Positions 26,601 to 37,910 of a DNA stretch of 64,000 bases are shown one piece after another. Below the pieces are notes generated by a model that saw only the letters and a list, made by a program, of their open reading frames with translations, was not told where the DNA came from and did no database searches. The position numbers and the translations under genes were made by a program. How positions within the stretch are numbered: the first letter of the stretch is position 1; each line of letters begins with the position of its first letter. The stretch spans positions 46,871,048 through 46,935,047 of the forward strand of contig NC_089850.1 of NCBI RefSeq assembly GCF_036373705.1, in the 5' to 3' direction. This DNA is from Amia ocellicauda. Its lineage: Eukaryota > Chordata > Actinopteri > Amiiformes > Amiidae.

Positions 26601-28697
26601 CAGCTGCAATGCAGGTTAATATTGGATAATTTTCACCAAAAACTAAAATTGAGATAGCAAATTATATGTTTATGCATGCATGGGCAAGTTATTTTGCATT
26701 TCAACTCATAAGTTCTTGCTGGTACCTTTCTTTTGATATTCTCTAGCAAGTCGTCCTGCCCGTGCTTAAAGAATGGATGCTGAAACTCAACTGGCCCATC
26801 GCGCTCCTGTTTCACAATGCCTGTGTCCATGTGCATTACCTTGCGAAATCCATCTGCAAAACATTTTATTTAACCCATTTATTAGCCCTGACCATGAGAA
26901 ATGTAGTGGCCAAGAGACTTCTGGAAACTGCAAAATGTGACACTTGGCAGGTACAATTTGGTCTGTCTATGGCCCCTTCCCTCATATTACCGTTGAATCC
27001 ACGCGTTTAAATTATTTCTTTAAATGCTATTGTGTTTTGGCAAGCAGAAAAAGGCACAGTTACATAGAGTGCAATACTCAGCATATTTCAAGGCACTGGA
27101 TCAAAAGTTCACAGAATCCCTTGCAGGATTAAACATCTTACTGTATTCATTTATTTTAAGTTCTAGAGAACTTAAGGATTTTTGGTGTTTTTGAGAAGTA
27201 CTTACACATGTTGAGTTGTCTGACAAAACTGGCCATATTGTTGTGTTTAAAGAACTTGGGGAGTATTTCTTTGGCAAATCGCTGTTCATCCAGCACAAGA
27301 AAGCTGTGGCCCTCCTTTAGAAACACACACACACACACACAATAAAAAACAATGCATGTGTTACTTTAAAATACATTCTGGTGATATAAGAATATTACAC
27401 TGCGATAGATAGATACTTGTTTAAGTACATTTGTAAACCAGTTTAAATGTAGATCAAAAGGGAAGCATCTTTGTTGTCTTTTATGCTCACTTGCTGTAAA
27501 GAGTTCCTAACTGCAGGAACTGAAATAGCACTGAATATATCCAGTGACTGTTGAGTCCTAAAATGCATAAGCATAACATCTAAAATCACTTTATATCCCC
27601 ACACCCTGCAGCAAAACTAATAGCAAATAAAGTTAAAAGTACAGTTTGTACTGCCATCTGCAGATTATATTCTGATTTGATTTAATATAATATAAACCTA
27701 AATGTACTGTTTAGGTTTAAAGCAGCATTTGCCAAGTGTTGCATCAGAATAGTCAGCTGTGTGCTACACATTCATTCCCCGGGTTATTTCCTGTTATGCT
27801 ACCTTTAGTGTTTTCTGCCAAGCAAATGTGCAGCAAACAGCTGACTGTATAATCCAATAGAGTGAACATGACAGCACAGTATACTGGCAACAGCACCAGA
27901 AATAAACCGACTCAACAACAAACACCACCTGTCAAGTCAATAATAAAGACGTGCAGAAGACACTCATTATTCTGTCACCTACACCAAGACCTGACAGCAA
28001 AAAAAGCAGAATCCCTTTCAAGTTATTATACAAAGAAGCCAAAGGCCAAAAACTCCCATTGATTTTGTTGTATTGTGTTTCCGCGCAACGCCGCTCCCCA
28101 GCCCGTGTCCCATGTGTCGGTGCCACCCTTGACTGCAGCGCAGCTGTGTGACAAGCAGGCTCAGCACAGCTCTGCATCTCATTATTACACATGTAACGAT
28201 ATCAAAACCGCCATTCATTCATTCTCCCTTCTAGTCATACTCAAGTATCCCAACACCCGACTCCATCATCAAGTATAAATAGCATCCCTGTCTTCCCACT
28301 AACACGCCACGCAGACGCAGACGTACACAGCCAGGTCTGGGAAGCATTGCAAAGATGCGTCTGACTGAGCTTGACATAATATATCCAGAAAACAATACCA
28401 TCACGATAAACACACACAAATTCGTCTAATAACTGCGAATGCCTCGGGTGACAGGGATAGACTTACAATTACAGAAATGAGTGATTGTATTTGGTCAAAC
28501 GAGCATTTTGTCTGCTCTTTCCCATTCCCAGAGATGGATGTCTTTGTTAATGTTAGGTCCATTGATAGCTCGCTAACTGTCACTCTGAAGGTGTGCTTTA
28601 TTACCTGGCTCCAGCAGATGAATTCATTAGTGTCGGAGTCCTCGACCAGCGTCCACAACTTGGTGAGAAACGCGGGGACGTTGGAGTTCTGCTTCAT
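14637..28697 (-). CDS. hsf2: Heat shock factor protein 2 (HSF2)
   Basis: Minus-strand coding exons, 5' to 3': 28605-28697, 27206-27314, 26726-26853, 26052-26176, 25478-25553, 24830-24891, 24412-24490, 24026-24150, 23424-23681 (9a), 20470-20727 (9b, near-identical duplicate), 19986-20091, 15079-15139 and 14637-14920. All have GT-AG borders and matching phases. With one exon 9 the product is 501 residues; with both it is 587. It starts [15 protein letters not shown]. The winged-helix DNA-binding domain is about residues 7-112 and includes [25 protein letters not shown] places a Lys at 82, the position of the known HSF2 SUMO site. The HR-A/B coiled coil for trimerisation is about 119-197, HR-C follows exon 9 ([20 protein letters not shown]), and the C-terminal activation region includes [23 protein letters not shown]2 is a nuclear stress and developmental transcription factor binding heat shock elements. 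I found no counterpart of the short alternative mammalian exon after HR-C. Confidence 0.96.
16171..16327. mobile_element. Solo end of Tc1/mariner family A
   Basis: This 157-bp segment matches the right terminal repeat of the two large family A copies in the window, including GGGATCAAATACTTTTTTCC and the terminal CTCACTG followed by TA (16328-16329). A short internal deletion sits near the poly-A run. No transposase accompanies it. It is either a truncated insertion or the relic of an internal deletion. Confidence 0.8.
17119..17313 (+). pseudogene. hAT transposase C-terminal remnant (ZMYM-like)
   Basis: The open frame includes [20 protein letters not shown] and [20 protein letters not shown], which resemble the C-terminal dimerisation region of hAT transposases and the related ZMYM1-like host proteins (ERSFSxLKxIKTYxRS, ERLxGLxxLxI). 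Only this C-terminal piece is recognisable. The CAGGGCTGGCTCCAGG at about 16033 could be a hAT left end, but a matching right end and 8-bp duplication were not found. Confidence 0.6.
18260..19985. other. Remainder of the intron between HSF2 HR-C exon and exon 11
   Basis: AT-rich intron sequence. I searched by eye on the minus strand for a short exon like the alternatively spliced mammalian exon following HR-C and saw none with a convincing acceptor, open frame and donor. No repeat element is clearly delimited here. Confidence 0.4.
20470..20727 (-). CDS. hsf2: HSF2 exon 9b (downstream duplicate)
   Basis: This 258-bp exon is open, begins after ccttttccttaag and ends before gtgagt. It starts with the third base of a codon and ends two bases into one, so it is frame-neutral whether included or skipped. 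It encodes the acidic/Ser-rich stretch before HR-C, ending [18 protein letters not shown]. Against exon 9a it differs at seven bases and six residues (S/G, V/L, K/N, R/Q, T/A and A/V, 9b first). About 40 bp of intron on the donor side and 90 bp on the acceptor side are also shared, so the duplicated block is about 390 bp. Confidence 0.9.
20867..21078. mobile_element. hAT-like MITE, 212 bp
   Basis: The element begins TAGGGCTGTGCTGGT and ends with its near-complement ACCGGCACAGCCCTA. It is flanked by 8-bp direct repeats, CACAGCGG at 20859-20866 and CACAGCAG at 21079-21086 (one mismatch), as expected of hAT insertions. There is no coding capacity. It lies in the intron between HSF2 exons 9a and 9b. 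Confidence 0.8.
21349..21440. repeat. Fragment of dispersed repeat (TGCTGTCACGATACC type)
   Basis: The stretch beginning GTGCTGTCACGATACCAG, with internal near-repeats of CGATACC, resembles a repeat commonly seen dispersed in fish genomes. I cannot define its ends or class. The flanking AT-rich sequence up to 21704 may belong to it. Confidence 0.3.
21705..23193 (+). mobile_element. Tc1/mariner family A, copy 1 (left end truncated)
   Basis: A Tc1-like element on the plus strand, antisense to HSF2. The right end is complete, ending CCCTCACTG followed by TA at 23194-23195. The left repeat starts inside the terminal repeat: the outer 73 bp present in the other copy (35617-35689) are missing. A perfect 27-bp inverted pair (21860-21886 and 21908-21934) precedes the transposase start. 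It lies between HSF2 exons 9a and 9b. Confidence 0.93.
21973..22984 (+). pseudogene. Tc1-like transposase, one frameshift
   Basis: The reading frame starts [20 protein letters not shown], giving an N-terminal helix-turn-helix DNA-binding part, and continues to about codon 90. There the frame shifts because two bases present in the second copy are absent at about 22242-22244. The second frame carries the DDE catalytic part: [11 protein letters not shown] (first Asp), [13 protein letters not shown] (second Asp) and [11 protein letters not shown] (Glu, DD34E spacing). It ends at the TAA at 22982-22984. About 340 codons is normal for Tc1 transposases. The frameshift makes an active product unlikely. 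Confidence 0.92.
23424..23681 (-). CDS. hsf2: HSF2 exon 9a (upstream duplicate)
   Basis: This is the copy nearer the HSF2 5' end. It has the same 258-bp length, phase, acceptor and gtgagt donor as exon 9b. Spliced from exon 8 its first base completes an ATG (Met) codon followed by DIEIVE. If spliced 9a to 9b the junction codon becomes AAG and the frame stays open, so inclusion of both copies would add 86 residues. Nothing in the sequence shows which copy is ancestral or whether use is mutually exclusive. Confidence 0.9.
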
Positions 28698-28699
28698 TT

Positions 28700-28980
28700 T
28701 GTTGCTAACCGTGTTTAAAACAAATGCGATGCAGCCCTTTCAGACAAGGCAGCAAGGCCAGTCATCCGAGCGGAAACAAGAAGGCAGGCGACTTCCGGTA
28801 GAAAGCGGCGCGCTGATTGGTGCGTCGGCACTTACATAACCTGCCTCACGTGTAACAACAAGCTGTCCGCACACGCCGCCGACGTCCGCTCTGAACCAAT
28901 CAGAGCCGTCCATCCGCGCTGGACCAATCAGAGCCGTCCATCCGCGCTGGACCAATCAGAGCCGTCCATCCGCACAGCGT
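28700..28980 (-). promoter_or_regulatory. HSF2 promoter region
   Basis: This is the most G+C-rich block near the HSF2 start codon (28695-28697). It holds an ETS-type ACTTCCGG at 28791-28798, an ATTGG (inverted CCAAT) at 28816-28820, an E-box CACGTG at 28847-28852, and three plus-strand CCAAT boxes at 28896, 28924 and 28952. No TATA box is obvious. The layout suits an NF-Y-driven, CpG-type promoter. No opposite gene was seen that would make it bidirectional. Confidence 0.65.
28895..28978. repeat. Three 28-bp tandem repeats, each with a CCAAT box
   Basis: Three head-to-tail units of 28 bp start at 28895, 28923 and 28951. Each opens ACCAATCAGAGCCGTCCATC. The first two are identical through the unit and the third diverges only in its last bases. 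The CCAAT spacing is exactly 28 bp, a little under three helical turns. Upstream of HSF2 they could present an array of NF-Y sites. Confidence 0.9.
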
Positions 28981-31900
28981 GCCTGGAGAGACAGCGTAAA
29001 GCTGGGGCCATCATGCCTGCAGGGAGATCAATCATTCAGAACCATTTTGCAAGATTTTAAAAATATATCTATTAATAGGAACCGCATATTAAACCTGTAT
29101 TCATTGCAGATGTTATGTTTTGGTCTGCTTTCTAAATTTGATAGCTCAGTTTGACTCCACCTATAATACATGAATGACAACCTCCCTTTTTCCGTAAATC
29201 TGCATGGTAATTTGGCAGCTATCCCATTGCTTTCATGTGCCTGACATATATTGTGCTAAGCTCTAGTTTTTCATTTGTATTGGGGTTTACTACCCCACTC
29301 CATTCTGTACAATGAGTTCACTTTGATTTCCTGCACTTAATTTTGGTATTGCCATGACTACAGTAAACATTTATAAGGGCTGTCATGGGATAAAGGGACT
29401 GTAGCCTTGACAACCAGACATACTATAATGTAGTTCCTTTGAGGTTTAATTTTTGAATAGAATAGTTTAAATGTTGAAACAAATGTTTTCACAAAGTTAA
29501 TTACATTTGTAAATATTCAAGTATTGTTTCACAATATAAATGTTATGTGAAAATAGTATCTTGTTTTTCCACTAAGAAACATGATCTGAAAATATGTACA
29601 TATGCTAGCCATCCACAAAAATACTCTTGGTTGTTGTCTTCCCTCCTAACCCCTTCAGACTGGTAGCTTCAAATCTGCATTGACATTTATCTATTGGCCT
29701 GATAAGACTTTTGTACATTTACCTTTTGGATTGCAAATTGTAGGGCACTCAAACAGGGTTAATGACTTCCCTGATGTAGGTTTGCTCTAATACCACTAGA
29801 TGGCGGTGAAAAGCAATCTTGCCTGATGATAGAGACAAGTTGAGAAAAACTCACAAGCATTTCAGTATTTCCATGACTACCGTCCTCTTAGGCCCAGCAA
29901 CCTATTCTCCCGCTTTGAGTTATTTTTTGGGACTGAAGATGTACATTGTTTGTTGTTGTTCATACTGTACTAAGTTCCTTGGAATGTCTGTATTTTATGA
30001 CAGCTGTAAGTAGCCCCAGTGAGGGTGTTGCTAATAATTTAATACATGAATAATACTCTTGGGTAATGTTTTGGGTTGGCACTGAGTGAAATTCTCACCA
30101 GCAACACTCCAATGGATATCACCCAATTGTAAGGATTTTGGGTAAGGCTTGGGTTTTGGATTAAGGCTAGGATTCTGTATCTAGGAATCTAAACTTGAGG
30201 TTGTATTGTCTCAAGCCCTGCATCCCCTTCAGTTGAACATCATCAACCTCAGATGCAACTGGGCTGCTCCTTGCTTATCTGTAAATGTTGTTCAATATTT
30301 TCAGAGGGCTTTCACAAGTAATATACCCACTACAGGTATAATGAAGCCTTTTTTTGTGCATAGAAAATTAACAGAATGGAACGTGGACTGGATGGGTAGA
30401 TACAATTAAATAGGCCAACATTTTCTGTCAAGTACTTTCACTAGAATGACTGCATGCACTTTGCTTTTTCAACACTAGATGTCATGCATGTAACATGCTG
30501 AAATAAATCACGGTTGATTCCAGATGCAATTGAGTTAACTTGGGCATTTTCCTCTTCATCCCCTTTTCAGCGGTGAACATGAATTGATTCAAATGACCCT
30601 TGTTGGGTGTTTCGCTCTTAAATACATAGTCAACACACTTCACAGCACACACATGATGTATTTGTAATGCTTTTAAAAGAAGGAAAGAAAGACAGACAGA
30701 AACACATTGAGTAAAGTATATTTGGCTTATTTTACACAACTGTAAACATATATGTGTGTGTCTGAATGCTAAAATCATCCCAAACCTTTGAATCCATTAT
30801 ATGAAATATATTACAAAGTTGGCTTACTTGTCTGCTTTATATGCAGGTTTCTGCTACAGTAATATCTTAAAGGAAAGCCTGGTAACACAGCAGGAGAGCG
30901 GACATTCTTTGTCAGTGGATATAGCTGCCAGCTTTTGTGTTTCTTAGTTTCCTGATACAGCAGATGTTATTATCGTGGATAAATTCCCCTACTTCTTAGG
31001 ATTTTCTCTTTAATATAACTTTGGATTAAAGTGCATATTGTATGCCCAACATCTTGTCCAAAAATATCATGCACATTGTATTTGCAAAGTCAAGGGCCTA
31101 GCAAGTAAAGCAGGGATTTGTGAACATTATGAATAACTTAAGTTTAATGCTCCTTTTCGAGTACCAACAGTTTAATAACATTTCACATTGAACGGTTACA
31201 CATGCTTGTCCTGCTTATTGCAACATCTTATAGTTTAATTTCAAATTGTTTTTATTAATTCTGTACTCACTACCTCCCTGCTCGTAGTGCATGTGGCACC
31301 ACAGCCTGTCTGATTTCATTTGTACTTTTAGACCATGCACACATTGTTTCCCTTGACAGGTTTTAAAATTGAAATTCATATCATAAAGATGTTACATAGC
31401 ACTAAGCAGTATTAAGCCTTCTGGGACGTGCTTTGCACAAGCGAAGATAGCAATGCTCACAGACCTTTGTTAGGTCATTAATATCCTCATCAGCAGATAC
31501 GTGTCAGTTTCCAACAGGGTCACAGAACAAAGCCACTAGTAATTCATAATGTCATCAAGAAATCTAGCAATATGAACTGAGGAAACACTGAGATATCTTA
31601 AAGGAATCAGCTACCTTAGAGATCCTCCTGTTTTTTATGTGATCTGCTCTTTCTGATTTTCTGATCTGTTTTTGTTTCTGGATAGATTATAATTTTACAT
31701 TCTAAGTATATATTCCAGGGGAAAATCTGGAAGATCTCAAATGGTAATCAAATGCCATAGTAAATTATTATTCTTTAAATGGGGTGATTGGGGGAAGAAA
31801 GACTTGTCTAACTTGTACACAAGACACCAGGGTTAGGAGCCACTATTTGAGACTGTCACAATCCAAAGCCTGATGTTCTGTTTCCAGCATGGGTGTAGGA

Positions 31901-32786
31901 GCCTGATTATATCATGATTTTTATTTATCTATGTATTTATTTTGAACTTGCCTTCATAGAAAAAGTTGGTCAAATTTCCAGTCAGGTGTTTAGCAGGTCC
32001 TTAACTGCAGGACAGGGATGCCAAGGGTTAGGCATGTCCTCTGGTTTTTCATTCCACCTGAGCACTTAAGCACTGTAGTTAACCCATCGTTAGTGTAGCT
32101 GGAATAACTTAGTGAGCATTTCCAGTTCTCAGTTTTGGTGATTCAAAAGACACCTAAAAAACCTGCTGGCTTTCCCCACTCCAAGATCAGAGATGTGCAA
32201 CTCTAGACCTATTTTCCCTTTCCATATAAAGCAAACATATAATAAGGGTACTGACAAATGAACAGGACACATTTAGAAAAAACATTGTGAATTACTTCCT
32301 CAAAAATTCCACAGTTCAGTGAAGTTATTGTGCAATATGAGTCACAATAATAAATGAACAGCTTATTCCTAGACCCAATGCTCTAAGTATTGAGGGTTGT
32401 GCAAATGTTTTTGTTAACTGGAAAGGAAAAGAACAGTCTTTCTATGTCCCAAATGACACTGTGAATTTCCCTACCTTTGAGGTTTAACTATTACACAACA
32501 GAAAGAAGTTCATTGTTTTAATAAGTTCTTTATACCAATGGTGCATGCTTTTATTAAAGTTTAGGGCGGCATCACTGACAAATCAAGTTGACAAGAGTAC
32601 AGTTAATTGGAATAGAGGGTAATATTACATCAAAAGACGTCAAAACCTCCTTTTAAATGGCTGTAATTAACAAAGTCTTTGATTCTGAAATGGGATAATT
32701 ATGGAGACAGTAAAAGTCAGAAGAAGTTAAAGGAGAACAAGTGAAGTACTGATCTCATGCTTGAAGGGAATCTCCAAAAATATTGG
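28981..32786. other. Gene-free AT-rich sequence upstream of HSF2
   Basis: No conserved coding frame, RNA gene or delimited transposon. A dispersed-repeat-like segment may lie at about 32030-32215 (CTCTGGTTTTTCATTCCACC), which resembles 33765-33870; class unknown. In mammals the region upstream of HSF2 is also a gene desert extending towards GJA1. Confidence 0.4.
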
Positions 32787-32787
32787 A

Positions 32788-32790
<3 letters not shown>

Positions 32791-32827
<37 letters not shown>
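32791..32827. repeat. (TTA)n microsatellite
   Basis: About twelve uninterrupted TTA units. No gene context. Confidence 0.95.
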
Positions 32828-34951
32828 CAATTTACATTCAAAGTATTATATTCAAATATGAGTTTATTCATATTTCATATCACATTTTCCCAGCTATGTA
32901 ATATGTGTGTGTGTGTGTACATATATTCTCCAGATTTGTATTTTTAATCAATATTTTTTTCCCAATCAAAATGCAAATAACTGCATGCTATGTGTGTGGT
33001 GTGTGGTGGTCTGAATTCTCCCAACCTTTTTTTGTGCTAAATGATCCCTTCAGGAGTTCACAAGTGTGCCTGCATGGAAAAGCTGTCACAATTGCTTTAT
33101 GTTAACACCTGCTTGTGAAAGTCAACACACGCCTCTGATTAACTATTGCAGACTCCAGAATTATTGATCTGTATGTATTTATGTGTTATTAGAAGTGTAT
33201 AAGTAAAATATCTGTACCTGTAATTCGAGCTGATGTGGAGAATATTCTGATATTCAGTAAGTGTTGAAGCATCACATTGTGAAACACCAAAGAGCTCTCC
33301 TTTGGGGTATTACAGGGTATATACAGGGTATTATGCTGAAGGTTACACTTTTAAGTGTAAAAAGTTGCTAAAACTGAACAAAACAAAAATCACAGATACT
33401 TTACTCATACACTCCTACTAATACATGAGCATTTTAGGGATTGTGATATTTCTCCTTTAAAATATAGTATTACATATCTCCCAGATGTATTTAGCTTGTA
33501 GCTTGAATAACACGATCATGTGTTTAAAAACCATTGCTGTGTCAAAGTTGGAAAGCACATAGAAGATTATTAAAGGCAATCATAATATCTCATTCACATT
33601 TTGAACAAAACACAGACCTTAGAATTGTATGTGGCAGTCCACTAATAAAATACTTTAAAATACATAAAGCAATGCTTCCAATCTTTGCACAAGGTAAAGT
33701 TCTAATAAGACTCATTAATCAGTAAATAGACTAATTCTCATTCAAAATCCCCTATGCTGGAGCACCTCTCTCTGTTGGTTTTTATTCTTACTGAGCTATC
33801 AGTTACTTAATTGACCTACTGCGCTAATTGCTTAATTAGATCTGAAAACAATCAAAAAGCCCAAATTATACAATGCCGTGAATTATAGTGTAATTACGAT
33901 TTCAATTCCATAACCGAGATCTTGGATTCCCACCCTTATTGTTCAACTTGTTGTTCAATAAATGTTTGTAAAACAGCAGAGACATCTGGCCCAGTCTCAC
34001 ACTTGTACAGCTTTGCACTTCATGGTTTTGGTAAAATGTCTTCCCAGGTAATTATCAGGAAAATGTAACATTTGGGGTAACACCTGTAAGAAGACAAAAT
34101 TGTGAAATGTAACATTTCTCTTTGAAGTGGATGGTGTTATAGTACTTGGTAATATTCCATACCAGGCAGATCAGGTAATGGTTTTCTTGCCATACTGTTT
34201 ATATTGCTGTGCAGCTGGAACTGAAACGCTAAATTGAATAGACATTTTCCACTGTAGACAAAAACTTGGACCTGCTTTTTATAGTTTGTATTTTTTTATA
34301 TATTTCTGGGTTAATTTCTTACAAAAAATGGTTAGTGCTGATATCAGCAGTATTATTTTCTTACTGAATGAGTAAATGAGGTTGGGTAATGCCGAGCAGG
34401 TATCTTCCTGCCAGATGCCTGCCAGGCCAGCCCATTTACTGCCTTTTCACACAGTCGTGATTAAGTGAAAAAGAATGGGAAAGCCTCTGTATATTAATTA
34501 GTGCAAAATTTCCACATGACAGAACATTACAGAAATTGAATTGTTTAATCACATAAATATTTGTATTAAATGCACCAACTTTGTATAGTGTTTAATGACT
34601 ATGATAATTGTTCTTTATGATGACTGGATGACTGGTGCAGTCCATGGACTTCTGCTCTAGGTGATTAACCCTCGTCCTTTCATTTGTTGCCCATGCAGTT
34701 CCTGGTACATGGATGGAAGCACCGGGTGGTAATGTTCACATGAGACAGGGACAGCCCAGGTTGGGATACTACGGTTCACAACGTTGGTCTTCCCAAAGTC
34801 TTCTTCGTGGGTAGTGCAAAACACAATGCCATGGCTGTAACAAAACCTCCAACCATTTTTTTTCTCTGTGGTTTTCTTAGTCTACTCAACGTCTCCATTA
34901 TATCTTCTATTCTGTTTCCTTCTCCTGCTATCATCATTTGAAAAAAAGTTA
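32828..34951. other. Gene-free AT-rich sequence
   Basis: No convincing gene. A segment at 33765-33870 is rich in TTAATT and TAATTG motifs and may be a second copy of the repeat near 32030. The 62-codon minus-strand frame at 34776-34964 has no recognisable family. Confidence 0.4.
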
Positions 34952-35160
34952 CAATGGCTCTCAAAAGTATTCATCCCCCCTTAGATTTTTCCAAATTTCA
35001 TTGTGTTACAACATTAAATCAGAATGGATTAAATCAGGAGTTTTTGCCACTGATCAACACAGAAAATGTCCATGATGTCAAAGTAAAACATTAAATCTGC
35101 AAATTGTTCTAAATGAATTACAAATACAAAACAGATATACTTGAATCCATAAGTAATCAC

Positions 35161-35553
35161 GGTAACACTTTACAATAATGGGCATTAATTCCTCATGAAT
35201 TCTGATATGAATACATGAATACATGATGAAATAGTTGAGAATGTGATTAGTTTTTAAATAAGCATGATTCTTTAAAATAAAAAACTTCTCATAATGCTGC
35301 TTATTGCAAGAACAAATGCATATTCAAATATAAAATTGTGATGAATCCATACATTTTGTTTGCTTTTATTCATATAACCAGTCCCCATTTGTACACGTGA
35401 TTAAGACCTTTTGTTGCAAAGGAATTATGCATGAATTCATGAGGAACATACTGGAGAAAAGAAGACCCTTAATAACCATGAATCATAATGAATTCATACG
35501 TCTTACTCGCTCACCAGGGGGTTGTGAAAAGCATGAATTAACGTGTGAAGACA

Positions 35554-35555
<2 letters not shown>
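35161..35555. repeat. GGTAACACTTTAC-family dispersed repeat
   Basis: The segment begins GGTAACACTTTACAATAATG, then is rich in ATGAATTC/TACATGAAT words, and runs into a TA microsatellite. The same terminal sequence is found (in one or other orientation) at 40791, 42529 and 58372. Its superfamily is not clear from sequence alone. Confidence 0.5.

Positions 35556-35612
<57 letters not shown>
35556..35612. repeat. (TA)n microsatellite, Tc1 target
   Basis: A 57-bp alternating TA run lies immediately left of the family A element, with a shorter TA run (37082-37094) on its right, so the element inserted within a longer TA tract. Confidence 0.95.
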
Positions 35613-35616
<4 letters not shown>

Positions 35617-37081
35617 CAGTGAGGGAAAAAAGTATTTGATCCCCTGCTGATTTTGTACGTTTGCCCACTGACAAAGAAATGATCAGTCTATAATTTTAAT
35701 GGTAGGTGTATTTTAACAGTGAGACACAGAATAACAACAAAAAAATCCAGAAAAACGCATTTCAAAAAAGTTATACATTGATTTGCATGTTAATGAGGGA
35801 AATAAGTATTTGACCCCTTCGACTTAGTACTTGGTGGCAAAACCCTTGCTGGCAATCACAGAGGTCAGACGTTTCTTGTAGTTGGCCACCAGGTTTGCAC
35901 ACATCTCAGGAGGGATTTTGTCCCACTCCTCTTTGCAGATCCTCTCCAAGTCATTAAGGTTTCGAGGCTGACGTTTGGCAACTCGAACCTTCAGCTCCCT
36001 CCACAGATTTTCTATGGGATTAAGGTCTGGAGACTGGCTAGGCCACTCCAGGACCTTAATGTGCTTCTTCTTGAGCCACTTGAGCCTTGGCTGTGTGTTT
36101 TGGGTCATTGTCATGCTGGAATACCCATCCACGACCCATTTTCAATGCCCTGACTGAGGGAAGGAGGTTCTCACCCAAGATTTGACGGTACATGGCCCCG
36201 TCCATCGTCCCTTTGATGCGGTGCAGTTGTCCTGTCCCCTTAGCAGAAAAACACCCCCAAAGCATAATGTTTCCACCTCCATGTTTGACGGTGGGGATGG
36301 TGTTCTTGGGGTCATTCCTCCTCCTCCAAACACGGCGAGTTGAGTTGATGCCAAAGAGCTCGATTTTGGTCTTATCTGACCACAACCCTTTCACCCAGTT
36401 CTCCTCTGAATCATTCAGATGTTCATTGGCAAACTTCAGACGGGCCAGTACATGTGCTTTCTTGAGCAGGGGGACCTTGCGGGCGCTGCAGGATTTCAGT
36501 CCTTCACGGCGTAGTGTGTTACCAATTGTTTTCTTGGTGTCTATGGTCCCAGCTGCCTTGAGATCATTAACAAGATCCTCCCGTGTAGTTCTGGGCTGAT
36601 TCCTCACCGTTCTTATGATCATTGAAACTCCACGAGGTGAGATCTTGCATGGAGCCCCAGACTGAGGGAGACTGACAGTTATTTTGTGTTTCTTCCATTT
36701 GCGAATAATTGCACCAACTGTTGTCACCTTCTCACCAAGCTGCTTGGCGATGGTCTTGTAGCCCATTCCAGCCTTGTGTAGGTCTACAGTCTTGTCCCTG
36801 ACATCCTTGGACAGCTCTTTGGTCTTGGCCATGGTGGAGAGTTTGGAATCTGATTGATTGATTGCTTCTGTGGACAGGTGTCTTTTATACAGGTAACGAG
36901 CTGAAATTAGGAGCACTCCGTGTATAACTTTTTTGAAATGTGTTTTTCTGGATTTTTTTGTTGTTATTCTGTCTCTCACTGTTAAAATACACCTACCATT
37001 GAAATTATAGACTGATCATTTATTTGTCAGTGGGCAAACGTACAAAATCAGCAGGGGATCAAATACTTTTTTCCCTCACTG
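35617..37081 (-). mobile_element. Tc1/mariner family A, copy 2 (both ends present)
   Basis: A 1465-bp element with long terminal inverted repeats, beginning CAGTGAGGGAAAAAAGTATT and ending with the near-complement AATACTTTTTTCCCTCACTG, flanked by TA on both sides. The transposase runs on the minus strand. One arm of the 5'-leader palindrome seen in copy 1 is missing here. Confidence 0.95.
35824..36832 (-). pseudogene. Tc1-like transposase, one frameshift
   Basis: On the minus strand the frame begins [20 protein letters not shown] and stays open through the first two catalytic Asp regions ([11 protein letters not shown] and [11 protein letters not shown]). At about 36076-36090 a net 5-base loss relative to copy 1 shifts the frame, which ends early at 36056. 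The other frame carries the rest, including [11 protein letters not shown] with the catalytic Glu, to TAA at 35824-35826. The break lies between second Asp and Glu, so a functional product is unlikely. Confidence 0.92.
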
Positions 37082-37149
37082 TATATATATATATGATCAA
37101 CTTAATTTATTAAAAATGAATTTGATATGAATTCACATACTTGAATTAC

Positions 37150-37450
37150 AAATGAAATGAGACCCTTGGTGAACATCAATTTTCAACTCTTTCCACATAT
37201 TCTCAATTGGATTGAGGGCTTTTAGTGGGTCACTCCAGGACATTGACCTTTTTGTTTTTAAGCCACTCCAGTGTGACTTTGGCTGTATGTTTGGGGTCAT
37301 TGTCCTGCTGGAAGATAAATCTTCTCCCAAGTCCCAGGTCTCTTGCAGACATCAGACATTTTCTTCCAGGATTTCTTTGTACTTTGCTGCTTCCATGTTG
37401 CCCTCTATCTTTACAAGGTTTCCAGGCCCTAACACAGAGAAGCAGCTTCA
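37150..37450 (-). pseudogene. Tc1-like transposase fragment, second lineage
   Basis: The minus strand encodes [20 protein letters not shown] and [19 protein letters not shown], then in a shifted frame ALNPIENMWKELKIDVHQG. These are the second Asp and Glu regions of a Tc1 transposase distinct from family A. The N-terminal half is absent and frameshifts are present. It probably belongs to the outer family B element. Confidence 0.75.
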
Positions 37451-37454
37451 CAGT

Positions 37455-37910
37455 GCCGATGGACAATGACCTGAAGCATACTGCGAAAGCAACCCAAGAC
37501 TTTTTAAGGTGAAGAAGTGGAATGTTCTGCAATGGCCAAGTCAATCACCTGACCTGAATTCAATTGAGCAGCATTTCACTTGCTGAAAGCAAAACGCCCC
37601 AAGAACAAGCAGGAACTAAAGACAGCTGCAGTACAGGCCTATGGGTTTTTGACTTCTATGGGTTCCAGACTTCAGGCAGTCATTGACTGCAAAAGATTTG
37701 CAACCAAGTATTGAAACTCACAGTTTAATTAATGATTATGTTAGTTTGTCCAAATACTTTTGAGCCCCTAAAATAATGGGGACCACATATAAAAATGGGT
37801 GTACTTCCTACACTGTTCACCCAATTTGGATGTAACTACCCTCAAATTAAAGATGAAAGTCTACACTTAAAGCACATATTGATTGACAAAATGATGACAA
37901 TTGTGTCACT
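37455..37910 (+). pseudogene. Tc1-like family C fragment
   Basis: Orientation flips at about 37452. The plus strand reads [17 protein letters not shown], then degenerate sequence equivalent to a transposase C-terminus and the inner part of the family C terminal repeat (GACAATTGTGTCACTGTCCA). The same sequence occurs complemented in the element at 51945-52401. Stops and shifts prevent expression. Confidence 0.7.
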
